DNA of 64,000 bases from Gossypium raimondii (GCF_025698545.1 NC_068570.1:54145924-54209923), one strand, 5' to 3'; numbered from the stretch's first letter, positions 12,401 to 24,189 are shown. The notes: generated from the letters alone by a model not told the origin. Made by a program: numbers and translations.

Positions 12401-12903
12401 CTTACAGGGACTGGCACGAGAAACTACCGTTTGCCCTCCTTGCTTATCGAACGTTAACCAGGACCTCCACCGGGGCAACGTCTTTCTCCTTAGTTTATGG
12501 CATGGAGGCAGTCTTGCCCATCGAAGTTGAAATCCCTTCTCTCCGGGTTTTGTCTGAGCTACAATTAGATGAAGTAGAATAGGTTCAATCTCGATACGAT
12601 CAGTTGAACTTGATAGAGGGAAAGAGGCTAAAGGCTATTCAGCACGGTCAGATATACCAGAAAAGAATGATGCGAGCCTACAACAAGAAAGTCTGACCTA
12701 GAGAATTTCACGAGGGGGACCTGGTGTTGAGAAAAATTCTTCCTCTACAAAAGGATTTTAGGGGGAAATGGATGCCGAATTGGGAGGGTCCTTATGTTGT
12801 AAAAAAGGTCTTTTCTGGAGGAGCCCTGATCCTGGCTGAAATGGACGGGAAAAACTTGCCTAATCCGGTAAATTCAGATTCAGTGAAGAGGTACTTTACT
12901 TGA
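9459..12903 (+). pseudogene. Ogre pol: RT, RNase H, second RNase H, integrase, decayed
   Basis: RT is at about 9830-10410 with WVANIVPVPKKDGK, MPFGLKNAGATYQ and the catalytic YVDDM at 10285-10299. The RT-linked RNase H follows at about 10690-11030. A second, archaeal-type RNase H lies at about 11180-11560 (LNFDGAS, MAEYEAC, YGDSALV, ADALA). Integrase has the HHCC finger at about 11860-11990, the first catalytic Asp in GMDVIGP (about 12064), the second in SDNALNL, and a C-terminal WEGPYVV motif near 12780. Stops lie at 9706, 9727, 10384, 12580 and about 12694. Frameshifts lie near 10488, 12300 and 12370. The normal end is TGA at 12901-12903. The dual RNase H places it in the Tat clade. Confidence 0.9.
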
Positions 12904-12917
12904 AGAAGGGAAGGAAC

Positions 12918-13047
12918 CAAGGTGAATACCCGCAAAGGGCGCTTTGATTCCAAAAAAAAAAAAGGAGAGGCTAAGGTGAAAACCCGCAAAGGGCACCTTA
13001 AGACCAAAGGGGATTTGAGTTGAAAACCCGAAAAGGGCGGCTCAAAT
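12918..13047 (+). repeat. Three tandem covarying hairpin units after pol
   Basis: Each unit has the core ACCCG(C/A)AAAGGGC flanked by arms that pair. Unit 1 pairs CAAGGTG (12918-12924) with CGCTTTG (12940-12946), allowing two G-U pairs. Unit 2 pairs TAAGGTG (12972-12978) with CACCTTA (12994-13000) perfectly. Unit 3 pairs ATTTGAGTTG (13013-13022) with CGGCTCAAAT (13038-13047), with two G-U pairs. Arm sequences differ between units but pairing is kept. The first unit starts 15 nt after the pol stop. Confidence 0.75.
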
Positions 13048-13727
13048 TTTGATTGTCACGTGGTAGTCTTGCTGTACCTAAATCGGCAGAAAGGAATAGA
13101 CGACATCTTGGGGCATCAACAAAATACTGTGAATTTCCTAAACATGTGTTGAATTCAAAAGGGTCTTCGAAAGTTGTATAGAGAAATTCAAGCAGAGATT
13201 TCTGGGGCACATGTTCATAGTATTTGTATTGAATTTGTTGTTAAATTATGTCATTTTTTTCAATATAAATGTCCCCAGACAATTCCTCTATCATTGACAA
13301 TCCATTGCGAGCTATCCTCCCAGACTAATTTTGTTTATGTTATCGTTATGATCTTTTCGCAAGCATGTTGCATTAGAATGACGATTAATGGACTAGTAAA
13401 ACTTTCACAAGGGAAGTTTTTCATATTACTCTAGAAATCTTTAAACAGGACTATTGTTTAGACCTTCACCGGGTTAAAAGGTCGGAGATATCTAGGAGCC
13501 AAGAGTCGAGATTCTAAATTTTTTCAAGTTTTGACGAAGCGTTGTTGCCACGAGGGAAGCCTTAATGAGCAATAATGACTTTAAACATTCAATATTCATG
13601 ACATAACATCCAAATGTCATTCATACATGCCTAGTTAGGAACATTGGATTCATTTTGATCATAACATCCTAATCATTAGGCATAATTAGGCTCATAAAGT
13701 GAATCATACATGTCATGTTTCACAGAG
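13048..13727 (+). other. Ogre 3' untranslated region, unique part
   Basis: No coding pattern and no convincing gene. It lies between the hairpin block and the ~44-bp tandem repeats. A short run of repeated CATAACATCC / CATTCATACATG words occurs near 13600-13710. Confidence 0.45.
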
Positions 13728-14640
13728 AGCAGATTGGTGAAATCATAAATCCTTGTCTCCCTGAGCAACAGTGGAGCAGATTGAAAGAAAGCAGATCTTG
13801 TCTTCATGTATTGGCGTGAAGTAGATCAGAGATACCAGATCTTGCCTTCCCATACTGGTGGCGAAGCAGATCAAAGAAAGCAGATCTCGTTTTCATGTAC
13901 CGACGTGAAACAGATCAAAGATAGTAGGTCCTGTCCTCCTATATCTGTAGCGAAGTGGATCGAATATACAGATTTTATCTTCCCGTACTGATGGTGAAGC
14001 AGATCAAATGTAACAGGTCCTGTCTTCCTATATCGATAGCGAAATGGATCAAATATACAGATTTTATCTTCCCATACTGGTGGCGAAGTAGATCGAAGAT
14101 TACGGATCTTATCTCCCTAAGCAGTAGTGGAGCAGATTAAAGATGACAGATTTTACTTCCCTGAGGTTGCAGTGGAGTATATTGAAGCCAGTAATTCAAT
14201 TCCCCTGGTCGGCAGTGGAATCGATCGGAAAAAGCAGATATTGTCTTCATGTATTGGCGTGAAGTAGATTGGAAAAAGCAGATCTTGTCTTCCCATACTG
14301 GTGGTGAAGTAGATCGAAGATACAAGTCTTATCTCCCTGAAGTTGCAGTGGAGCAGACAAAAGTAACCAATCCTATCTCCTTGAAGTTGCAATGGAGTGG
14401 ATTAAAACCGCAGATCCCATCTCTCTGAAGTTGCAGTAGAGCAGATCACATCAGATTTACCCTTAAGTCGTAACGGAACAAATTGAAGCTATAAGTCTTA
14501 TCTCCCTGAAGTTGCAGTGGAGCAGATTAAAGATAGCAATTTTTGTTCTTTTGAAAAGCTACAATGTACGAACCCTATCGCCCTGACGATGCAATGGAGC
14601 GGGTCAAAGCACTAGTTCCTTACCTATGAAAATGCAGTAG
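13728..14640 (+). repeat. Degenerate ~44-45 bp tandem repeat array in the Ogre 3' region
   Basis: About 20 units, each built as (A)GCAGAT(C/T)(A/G)AAG...CAGATCTTGTCTTCC...GGTGGCGA. Successive units partly alternate between two endings: TGTATTGGCGTGA and CATACTGGTGGCGA early, and CTGAAGTTGCAGTGG later. This indicates a higher-order two-unit period followed by local homogenisation. Tandem repeats upstream of the 3' LTR are a usual trait of Tat/Ogre elements. Confidence 0.82.
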
Positions 14641-14754
14641 GAAGGAATGAAGCTGTGTGAAGCCATTAAGCACCGAAGAAGTTCAAGGCTCAGTAAGACC
14701 AGGCGTAATTGGGCCTTGTAGTCTTTGCTCTATTCCTGTAGCACGACAATGAGC

Positions 14755-14766
14755 AAGGAGGGGCAG
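14755..14766 (+). other. Polypurine tract of the Ogre element
   Basis: AAGGAGGGGCAG sits directly before the TGTAATAAGG start of the 3' LTR at 14768, the position expected for plus-strand priming. Confidence 0.75.
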
Positions 14767-14767
14767 C

Positions 14768-17172
14768 TGTAATAAGGCCCAATTCGGCCTGGGTCCAAAT
14801 ATAAAAAAAAACGGTTCAGGCCCAATCAAATTGGCCCAAACCCAATATTCAACACAGCAAAATTGAAGAAAGAACCCTAGCCGCAACAAGCCACTGGCAA
14901 CCTCCAGCGACGCCAGTAGGACTCCAATCAGCGCATGACTCGGGGCTGATCTCCTCTCCACGCGCACACAACCACCTGCAAAACAGAGTCCAACAGAGAA
15001 GAAATAGCAAAAATAATTAACATTTATTCTTTTTTTTTCGTTTTTTCGGCCTATAAAAGGCGCTTTTGTAATCTGTAAAAGGAGGGGACAATAACAGAGA
15101 GTATATACAGATAAAGCTTGCGTTTTCTTCAGAGGTGATTTGTTTTTTTTTATTTTCGCTGTGTCCATTATCAACTTTTTTTATATATATTATTTCGTAA
15201 AATAATAAAAAGAGATAAAGAGAAGAGACCACTTACCTGCTTCGCCGAGCCATTGAATAAGCTCCCCTCCGTCACGGCCGGAGGCTGAGACGACGATCGG
15301 GTTGTGGCGCGCAGCGAAGAATGGCGCAAGGACGCTAGGGATTGAACCCTAGCAGAGCGCCGGAGTTTCTTTTATTTTTTTTTCCCCATTCGATTTCAAA
15401 TGGATTTTTTGGAAGGAAAATTTTCGTTTTAAACAACATTCAAAACGGCGTCGTTTTGGTCAAGTGTGACCCGCGCGGTGACCCGACCCGGAGGGGAGGA
15501 TCCGCGCGTTCTGACATCATATGGGTTATTTGTGCATTTGACCCCTCCCTTTTGCAGCGCATGTCAATTAAATAATTTTTATTTGTTTTAAAATTGGGCC
15601 GCATATTCAATTCACGTTTCAATTCAGTCCCCTTCTGCGCAGCGTTTTGGAGGCCTGGGTAAATTGCTCTTTTGGTCCCCCATTGCCGCTCGCGTGTTCG
15701 AATTGGTCCCTTTTTTATTATTTTCGAATTTGCCCCCATTTTTTGGTTTTTTTATTCAATTTGGTCTTTTCTTACTTTATTTAGTTTTTTTTTTCCTTTT
15801 TTTTAATATACTGTTACACGTTTATTATTACTATTATTATTATACTAATTCCATTTATGATTTTCATGTACGTGTATATACATATTGTTTTATATTTCGT
15901 TTTTTACAAACGTATAACTTTTATTATTCACTTTTCATATTTTCATTTCTAGCATATATACATCCTTAAGCTTTAAAAATGCATGCATACGTTTTACATA
16001 CATTTTATTTCCTTTATTCTATCTTTTATCCTTTATATTTTTATACCTTATATTTTATATATATGTGTTTATACATTTTCTTTTAAACATATACACATCC
16101 ACACGTTTTATATTCTATTCTCATAGTTTTACGTTCATATATATATATATGCATACATACATATTTTAGTCCTTATACGCTCATATTTTATATATATTTT
16201 GTTTACATAGTTTTTATAAATAAATATGTATATATATATATATGTATGTACTCTCAAATTTTACAAGGCATATGCATTTTTTTCCTATTTTTGTACATAT
16301 GCATGTTTTATGAAATATACGTACATATTTTTGGAGATTATTATAAGTTATGCTATGCATGTTTTTATGTATATTTGTGTATGTGTGTTAAACATACGCA
16401 TGCACATATTTTCAAATTTACTTGTGTATTACACTTATATATATTTTGTAAATATATGCATATTTATAATTTAAATTAGAGTACGTGTTCCATGTTGCTT
16501 ACTAACATTTTATCTTGCTTTTAAAGAAGACATATTTTGGTTTTGTCAAAACATTAAAATCATCATATTTTATAAGTTTTCAAAGTATTTGGCGTTCATG
16601 ATTCTCGAGAAAGACCGTGTCCTAACTTACTGGATCGCGATTATTTTTCAACGAGTTTAGAAAGCCAAGTATTTGTTTTGCAATAAATTCACAAATTTTA
16701 AATAAAAAGCTTATTCTCGTGAATTCAAAGTGTTGGGTCCTAACTTACTGGTCATGACATTTTCTTCTCGAAATAAGAATTTTCAGAAACAAAAAGGCGA
16801 TATTCGGGAATTTTGAAGATTTAAAAACATTGTGCCCTAACTCACTGGGTGTAGTGTTTAATTTCTCTGAAATAAGAATGTCCCATTATTTTGATTCTTT
16901 CATGAAATAAAAAGTTTTCTTTTAAAATCTTTTCAAATTTTCGACATCAAGACATAAAATAATCAAATTTGGTACCGATTTTTGGGCGTTACGAGGGTGC
17001 TAACCCTTCCTCGTATGTGAATCGACTCCGAACTGTTTTCTCAAATTTTGCAGACCAGAATTGTTTTTATGGTGAGCCGATCACACCTTAATAAAGGATC
17101 GGTGGCGACTCCAATTTTTGTTTTTTAAAAGTCGACAACTAGTTTTTGTTTTCAAAAAAAACGGTTTCGACA
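14768..17172 (+). mobile_element. 3' LTR of the Ogre element
   Basis: 2405 bp, TGTAATAAGGCCCAATTCGG to GGTTTCGACA, TATA box at 15052-15059, TA/CATA-rich tract at about 15780-16480. The first ~20 bases and the U5 end match the 5' LTR well. The central part (about 15080-15500) differs strongly from it and looks like a different subfamily. It is followed exactly by the CATGT duplication. Confidence 0.85.
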
Positions 17173-19173
17173 CATGTAAAATAGCAAACAATTTTCGGGC
17201 TATAAAAGCCCTATTTCATGTACTCAAAAGGGGGGGGGGATTTTTGGAGTGTAAAAGATAGAGAAATAGACAAGAGAGAAATCAAGAGAAAAACAGAAAA
17301 TACAAAGATTTTTTTTCTTAAGGTGAATCGGGTTCTTGTAGTTTTTTTTTTCCTTTTCTTTTGCGTTTTTATTTTTTAAAGAAGTAACAAAGAAAAGAAG
17401 AATGGAAGCTTACCTCTCTGGCCGGAAGCGTCGATCGGCGCCGTCTCCGTCGCGATCGGAGCTGTGGCGCATGGTGGAACGGCGACGCGGCGGCTTGGGT
17501 ATAAAACCCTAGCAGAGAACAAAAAGGGGGGAGGGGTGCAGCAATTTTTTTGTTTTAAAATGAGTTATGAAATTTTTAAAAGGAAAAATTGGGTTTTATT
17601 GAAACCTCAAAACGGCGCCGTTTTATCCAAGCCTTGACCCGCGCGGTGACCCGACCCAAAGGGGAGGATCCGCGCGTTTTGGCTTTAAAGGTTTAATTCC
17701 TCATTTAGGCCTTCCCTTTCGCAAATGTGTTCCAATTAAGTCCTTTCTACTTATTTTAAAATTGGGCCGCATATTTTATGTTTGTTTCAATTTAGTCCCT
17801 CGTTGCACAGCGTTTTGGAAGGAAGGGATAATTTCGCTTTTGATCCTCCACTGTTACGCGCGCGTTCAAGTCGATCTTTTTTAAATTTATTTTAAATCAG
17901 CCCCCCATTTTTGTTTAAAATTCAATTCAGTCCTTCTCCTCATTTTTTCTTTTTTTTTTATATATCATTATCTTTTTTGTACTATTATTATGCCATTATT
18001 ACTATTATTATGTTACATGACATCATTATTATTGCATTGTTTTCTATTATTATTACTACTGTATTTGCTATTCATATGCACGCATATTTTTATATACAAT
18101 ATATGTGCATATTTTAATATATACTTTTAAGGGTTTTAAATTTGCATACATTTTACGCATTCATACTTTTTTTTTACTTTCCTTTTTATACTTTATATTA
18201 TATATATACTTACACACTTTTTTTTTTGTAAATATATACATATACATTTTATTTTGTAAATATATGGTACATGCTTTTATATTTATTTTATTTTCATGAT
18301 TTTCAAATACATACATGCAGTTTTATTAGATTTTGATTGACATATTCCATTTCATCTTTTTATATGTATCTTTGTATATGTGTGTTAAATATATGCGTAT
18401 ACATATTTGCAAATTTACTTGTATATTGTACTTATATATATATATTTGTAAATATTTATTCATATTGGTCTTAAATTAAAGTTTTGTTTCACACTATACA
18501 TTAACTTTAACATGCCTTTTAGAAAACATATATTTTGGTTTTTCAAAATTTTTGTTTTAAATCATCATATTTTATAAATTTCCAGAATATTTGGCATTCA
18601 TGATTCTCGAGAAAGATCGTGTCCTAACTTACTGGATTGTGATTATTTTTTCGATGAATTTAGAAAACCAAGTATTTATTTTGCATTAAATTCGCAAATT
18701 TCAAATGAAGCTTATTCTCGGGGATTCAAAATGTTGGGTCCTAACTTACTGGTCCTGATATTTTGACTTCTCGAAATAAGAATTTTCAAAAGCAAAAGGC
18801 AATATTCGAGTATTTTGGAGATTTAAAAACATTGTGCCCTAACTCACTGGGTGTGGTGTTTTATTTCTTTGAAGTAAGAATGTCTTACTATTTTGATTTA
18901 TTCATGAAATAAAGAGTTTCCTTTTAAAATCTTTTCAAATTTTCGACACCAAGGCATTAAAAAAAATCAATTTGGTACCAATTTTGGGCGTTACGAGGGT
19001 GCTAATCCTTCCTCGTGCGTAACTGACTCCCGAACCTGTTTTCTCAAATTTCGCAGACCAAAATTATTTTTAAGGTGGGCCGATCACACCTTAATAAAGG
19101 ATCGGTGGCGACTCCAGTTTTGTTTTTTAAAGTCGACAACCAAAATTTTTGTTTTCAAAAAACGGTTTCGACA
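17173..19173 (+). mobile_element. Outer solo LTR, right fragment
   Basis: Begins with the second CATGT copy (17173-17177) and continues the U3 interrupted at 561: both segments align with the AGAAATAGCAAAA region of the 3' LTR at about 15000. A TATA box at 17201-17208 and a TA-rich tract at about 17950-18470 follow. The end is ...AAACGGTTTCGACA at 19173, followed by the ATAAA duplication (19174-19178). Together with 351-561 it makes one complete ~2.2 kb LTR. Confidence 0.82.
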
Positions 19174-20636
19174 ATAAAAATATAATAACAAATAATATTT
19201 GATGTCTATTGATATGGATATTATTGTCAATGTAAGAGGACTTGGGTTTGAATACGCTAAATCGCACTATCCTCCTATTTATAAGTTAGGAAGGACTAGA
19301 AGTACTCATAAGTCGACTTGGGCTGGGCATAAAATTTTGTCCAAGCTTGGCCTAGATAAAAATACTAAAACTCCGGCCTGGCTGAACTCGTATTAATTTT
19401 TTATATAACTTTTTTTTAAAAATATAATACATCAAAAATATTAAAAATATTAAAATAAATATTTTCCAAGAAATTGAAAATAAATTAAAAAATGTATACT
19501 TAAATAACACTAAGATATATGCAACTTAATAAGTAAATGTCTTTATATTAGTAACAAAATTAACAATAACAACAAAATAGTAGCACTATAATAATGAAAT
19601 GATAGCAAAATAGTGAAAAAAACAACAGTTCTTTTTGCAAATTCCGGTCGGGTAGGACTTGGGACAAAAAAGCTTTACCTGAGGCCTGGCCTATTTTCTA
19701 AACAAGTATTATTTTTTTGTCAAAGTTCATTTTTCGAGCCTATATTTTTATCCAAACCCTCCCATTTTTCGAGCTGGATGGCTCGGCCCATGAGCAATTC
19801 TAGGAGGGATTATGGGTAATTCTAGGCATTGTGTCAAAAAGAGCAGATATAATTAGAACTTATAATGAAATTGTTCAAAAAAACATTAAATTAAAAGAGA
19901 AGGATTCAAAATGAATAAATGTATAAAAGTTGAGGGTTAAATTTGTTATTATACATTATATATAAACACCAAAAAAACCATTTAATAGTGCAATTTTAAT
20001 GGAGAAACTGTTTTGCTTACAATGACTAATTTATCTATTTTTCAATAAAAAACTAAAATGCTATCCAAAATATAGTAAAATGGGTTTTGTGGTAATTTTA
20101 CCCATAGTATACCAGATAAGAGCCAAGTAATTTGACTCGAAATTGAAATGTGGATGGTAAATTTGCTGTTAATTGCAATTATAAATTTGATAATATATTT
20201 ACATATTTAGTTTTTATTAGTTTTATATTCAATTTATAACAAAACAATAAACTAATATAATTCGCATATTCAGGTAAAATTACTCTATAACAAGTTTATG
20301 TACGTCAGTACGAGGTATATGTGACACCAATTTTTAAACAGTAGCATGCAATAAATTCGAAAAACATTCAAATACGGGATTATTTCATTTGCTAATTAAA
20401 CAATAAACGGTAAGATTCGGAGACATAATTACAAACATGGCTAATTACACACGGCAATGATAGAAGCAATTCGAGAAAAAGAAGGAAAAAATTAAAAATA
20501 TCGCACCCCAAGTCCGTGTAATATAAACAAGCAGCAAACATGTAACGTATACGGTAAAACTGCACACAAGCTCACATCCCGTCAAACAGATTGAAGGTTG
20601 GTTTGGAAGTATGGACCAGAACTCAACTTCGGGTGC
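19174..20636. other. Intergenic DNA downstream of the PLC2-like gene
   Basis: AT-rich, no gene recognised. 19206-19290 is a diverged copy of 40043-40120, so a dispersed repeat is present. 19300-19400 and 19640-19800 contain GGGC/GGCC-rich words (AAGCTTGGCC, GAGCTGGATGGCTCGGCCC) of the kind seen in short non-autonomous elements. The 3' untranslated region of the PLC2-like gene probably occupies the last few hundred bases before 20637. Confidence 0.4.
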
Positions 20637-23600
20637 CTATGGGTCGAAGAATTCAAAGCGCATGAGGAGCTTTACAGAGCTGTATTTCTCGCCCTTGCGG
20701 CTGTTGAGGGGAACTGCTCGGATACCACTTCTTAGCTCCGAAATTGGTAGGCATGTTTGGCCTCCAAAGTCATCCTTTTCAGACATGTCGTATTCATGCA
20801 CTTCTACCCGAAGTAGAGCCAGTTCGGGGACAGTTAGACAGAATTCGAATTCCTCGTTCCAACAAGGCACCCAATTGTCTTCTAATGTCTTTGTTTTCTT
20901 CATCACTGAATCGAACGGAACTCCAGCAATCCCCACCTGGGCACAAATTAATCAAATTTCAAGATGAATATCGTTATTTTTACACTGATCGGATTCTACC
21001 AGAGGTATTGCCGGATATGTAGGTTTATTAACTTACCCTTGCATAAAAGTCCGGAGGAGAATACGCATCAAAATGAGTGTGATGAAAATCATAATACCAC
21101 CCTTCGCCCATATACATAGTTACCTTCCGAAAACAAGATCGAGAAATTAGCACTTGGAGTTTTTTTAAAAAAAAAAAAAAAAGCCGAAGAACTCAGATCT
21201 TATGGGCATAAAAGACACTAACCTTCAAAATTTTTTTAACCGGTAACTTGACATTTGGATCAAAGACTTTGTTAGGATTCAATAGGAAATCGGGTTTTTT
21301 CAAGTATCCGCATCCCCCGTTGGCTTTCAACATTCCATGCATCAACCATAAAGATCTTCCATAACCCTTTTACATGCCAACAAGAAAGTAACCAAATCTT
21401 AGGATTCACGGAAGCATACTAACATACATCGACTTAAGTAAGCATTCGTCTAATTCCACTCTAATATTTGAGCAAGTCTAGGATAATCAACAGCATTTGA
21501 CCTGCATATTAAATGCGACCATTTGAGCTCCATGCATCCATCCGATTAATGGGTTGTAATTGGAAGAGTCGACACGTGTACCCCTCGGATATACCCTAAG
21601 AATATTCCGCTGTGTAAACCTATAGCAGTACAAACAACAGAAAAAGGGAAATTTATATATAGATATAATCGAAAAACAAATAACAATTAGTATGTAATTT
21701 GCCAAATTGTTTACGAAATACCTGACAATTTCTTTTCCGTGAGTAATCGCAGCTTTTTCAAGTTGTTGCTCACTCATGCTAAGACGTCTTACTTTATCGG
21801 GATCCACCCTTAGACACTCTTCTAATCCTCCCTTTGGCTTTCCGGCATGAATAGCAATTAAACGTTTATATTCCGGTGCTAAAGCATGTTGTGACTTATC
21901 TCCATCGTCATCGAGATCTTCCTCATCTTCTTCACCCAAGTCATTCTGTCATAAAAGATTAAATGGGGTAAGTGAATTGTAAACTTTACTGGTACAGCTA
22001 GTAGTCTCGATTTGAAGTATTAAGATCACACTCAGGATCTTACAGACCTTGTAATCGTCTTTGAGAAGGTCCGGAACTTCTTTTCCCCAAGCTTCTTCAT
22101 CACTAGCCTTAACCTTCTCTGGATCGTTCTCATTTTCCTTAACTTCTTTGGCCTCAAGGTATTCCTTTGGAGGTTTAGTAGATATGATTATGCGTCCTTT
22201 CAATGATTCTGGAGACGGGAATTCCTTCAGGCATTCCGAGCCAGGTGAAAACAGGATGTCTCCAAAGGTTTGAGTCACCATCTAGAAGTTAGCCACAGAA
22301 GCTTAAATTATGGTAACACTAGCCATTTAAATTTCCCATCAATAAGCTCCAAGAGACTCACCTCAGCAACTTTAGCCTGAAGATCTGGGGTAAGATGATC
22401 TTCTAGTGTTATAACAACCGGGTATTCCGACGCAACAAAAGCATACTCCTTAATAGACCTCAAACACTTGATGAGTTCCACCGGAGTAGTCAAAGTCCTA
22501 CACGAAGAAAATTATTCATTTTCCTCTTGAACCAAAGTTGCTAATTTTAAAACATAAAAAACAATTAGCTACAGTCGAGGGAGCTCACATGGTTAGTCGA
22601 ATTAGTCATGTTTTTTCATCATAGAACAAGCCCGAGATACCAGCTCAGGTGAATGAGCAAACCGTTATAATGAAATTACGAGTTCGGTAAACTATTTATT
22701 ATCATTTCACAAAATGATTTGCAGTTTAAGAATATATATACCTTCCATGAAGAACATCGACATTATCTTTCGTGGAATTTGGCCATATATCTAATTCTAT
22801 CACTCTCACACCTCTCTTAAGTGCATTTATGATTGGGACATCGCTGCAGTCACTACTGAGTTGATTCCCAGTAAGATAGGAATTGTGACCGGTATGTATG
22901 AAATAATGTGACAAAGGAGCATTCATATCATGGTGGACCTGAATACAAAGAAATGAATACGACATAAACGACAATAGCACAAAAGTATAGAATATCGATG
23001 AATTTGTTTTGTGAACCAAATTACAAATTGAATGGTGAATAGGGGTATCACGAAAACTCGGATGGGAACAACAATCCTAAATTCATTACCTTCATTGAGA
23101 CAAGTTCAAAAGCATGTAACGGTATATTTTAACTACAAGTAAAAGCATTTTCCGAGAAATCAGGGCATTTTCAAAGGTATGAAAGCAACAAAGCAATTCA
23201 GCCAATATACACCAATTACTGAGCTGAAAATAAGTAATTAGTTTCATTTAAATCCCATACAAAGATACCGAATTTTCCTACTCAAAGGTGAAACCCAAAT
23301 AGGAAATATAAACTCAAATATCGTATATCCAAGACTTCCTTTTTATCCCAAATTTTCTCAGCAACCAAACACAAACATTCAAAACCAATTAAATTACAAA
23401 AAAGGAAAACTAAACCCTAAAAACAATATCAAAATTGGAAAGAAAAAAGAGTATAAATTATAGGATTAATCGAGTTTAAGTGAAGTATGATAATCTAGCT
23501 AGCTCGTGCAGCTCGATTTTTATTTCGAATCAAGCTTGAGCTCTAAAGTAAAACTCAATTGAGCTTGATCCAAGCTTCTAATTTGAGTCAAACTCGAGCT

Positions 23601-24189
23601 TTTTACAGCTTGTGTTCATCTAAATTACAATTTACAGCCCTAACTCAAAAGTAGAAGGATAAGAAGAAAAGTTCCCAATTTAAGTTCAGCTGAGTTTATT
23701 GCAGAAAACCCAAATAGGAAGTAAACTCAAAGATCACATAGTATTTAAATAATTCCAATTTTCTCCCAAATTTTCCTAGCAACCAAACAAAAACATAATA
23801 ATCTAAAGTGGAACCAAACCAATCAACATTTCAACCACAACTAAACAACAAAAAAGAGAAAAAAAAAGTTGTTTTTTTAAGAAAGAAATTACCCCAAGAG
23901 AAGCCAGAGGAGGATTGATATCAGCAAAGAGATACTTAAAAAAGCCTTCAAGATTTAGACCCTTTCTATGAAAATGCTTAACACTATCAACAATTTTCTG
24001 AGCATCTTCTCTGGTAGCCTTATCTTCTTTCTGGAATTCAACTAAGAACCTGTGGAGTGCATCAATGGACATCATCCCATTCTCAGAGTACTGCTCAAAC
24101 ACCCGCTTGATCTCCTCTGGTGCCTCTGACACTGCAACCCTAAACCTCCTCCTGAAGCAAAAGCACACCTTGTATGTTTGTTTCGACAT
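20637..24189 (-). CDS. PLC2: Phosphoinositide-specific phospholipase C, PLC2-like (9 exons)
   Basis: Hydrolyses PtdIns(4,5)P2 to diacylglycerol and inositol trisphosphate at the plasma membrane, calcium-dependent. CDS exons (minus): 24189-23893, 22938-22742, 22497-22362, 22281-22048, 21945-21722, 21619-21502, 21366-21223, 21123-21037, 20936-20637; all GT-AG, 1737 nt, 578 aa without a break. Residues 1-99 are the EF-hand-like N-terminus starting [16 protein letters not shown]. The X domain (about 104-248) has [15 protein letters not shown] and VLHGR with the catalytic histidines. An acidic linker ([13 protein letters not shown]) follows, then the Y domain (about 310-430) with [10 protein letters not shown] and [11 protein letters not shown], and a C2 domain (450-578) with [16 protein letters not shown]. 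No PH domain, as usual for plant PLCs. An in-frame ATG 45 nt upstream is judged 5' leader because family members begin MSKQTY. The PLC6-like gene lies upstream in tandem. Confidence 0.95.
22939..23892 (-). other. Large first intron of the PLC2-like gene
   Basis: 954 nt, GT-AG, AT-rich, between the EF-hand exon and the X domain. It contains an internal partial duplication: text near 23290-23400 (AAACCCAAATAGGAAATATAAACTC, ATCCCAAATTTTC...CAGCAACCAAACA) recurs near 23705-23795. The homologous intron of the PLC6-like gene is only 191 nt. Confidence 0.6.

Larger units (their letters stand above)
562..17172 (+). mobile_element. Ogre/Tat-type Ty3-gypsy LTR retrotransposon, full length but decayed
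   Basis: Element of 16.6 kb bounded by CATGT duplications. Order: 5' LTR (562-2952), primer-binding site, ORF1 with coiled coils, gag, aspartic protease, intron, RT, RNase H, a second RNase H, integrase, hairpin block, tandem repeat block, polypurine tract, 3' LTR (14768-17172). An extra ORF before gag, a second RNase H domain, an intron between protease and RT, and a repeat-rich 3' region are hallmarks of the Ogre branch of the Tat clade. All frames carry stops or frameshifts, so it cannot move by itself. It may belong to the GORGE3 group described in cotton; that family name is inference. Confidence 0.92.

Noticed and set aside
14683-15174. 163-codon open frame on the minus strand
   Set aside because: It crosses the polypurine tract and LTR boundary and has no family resemblance.
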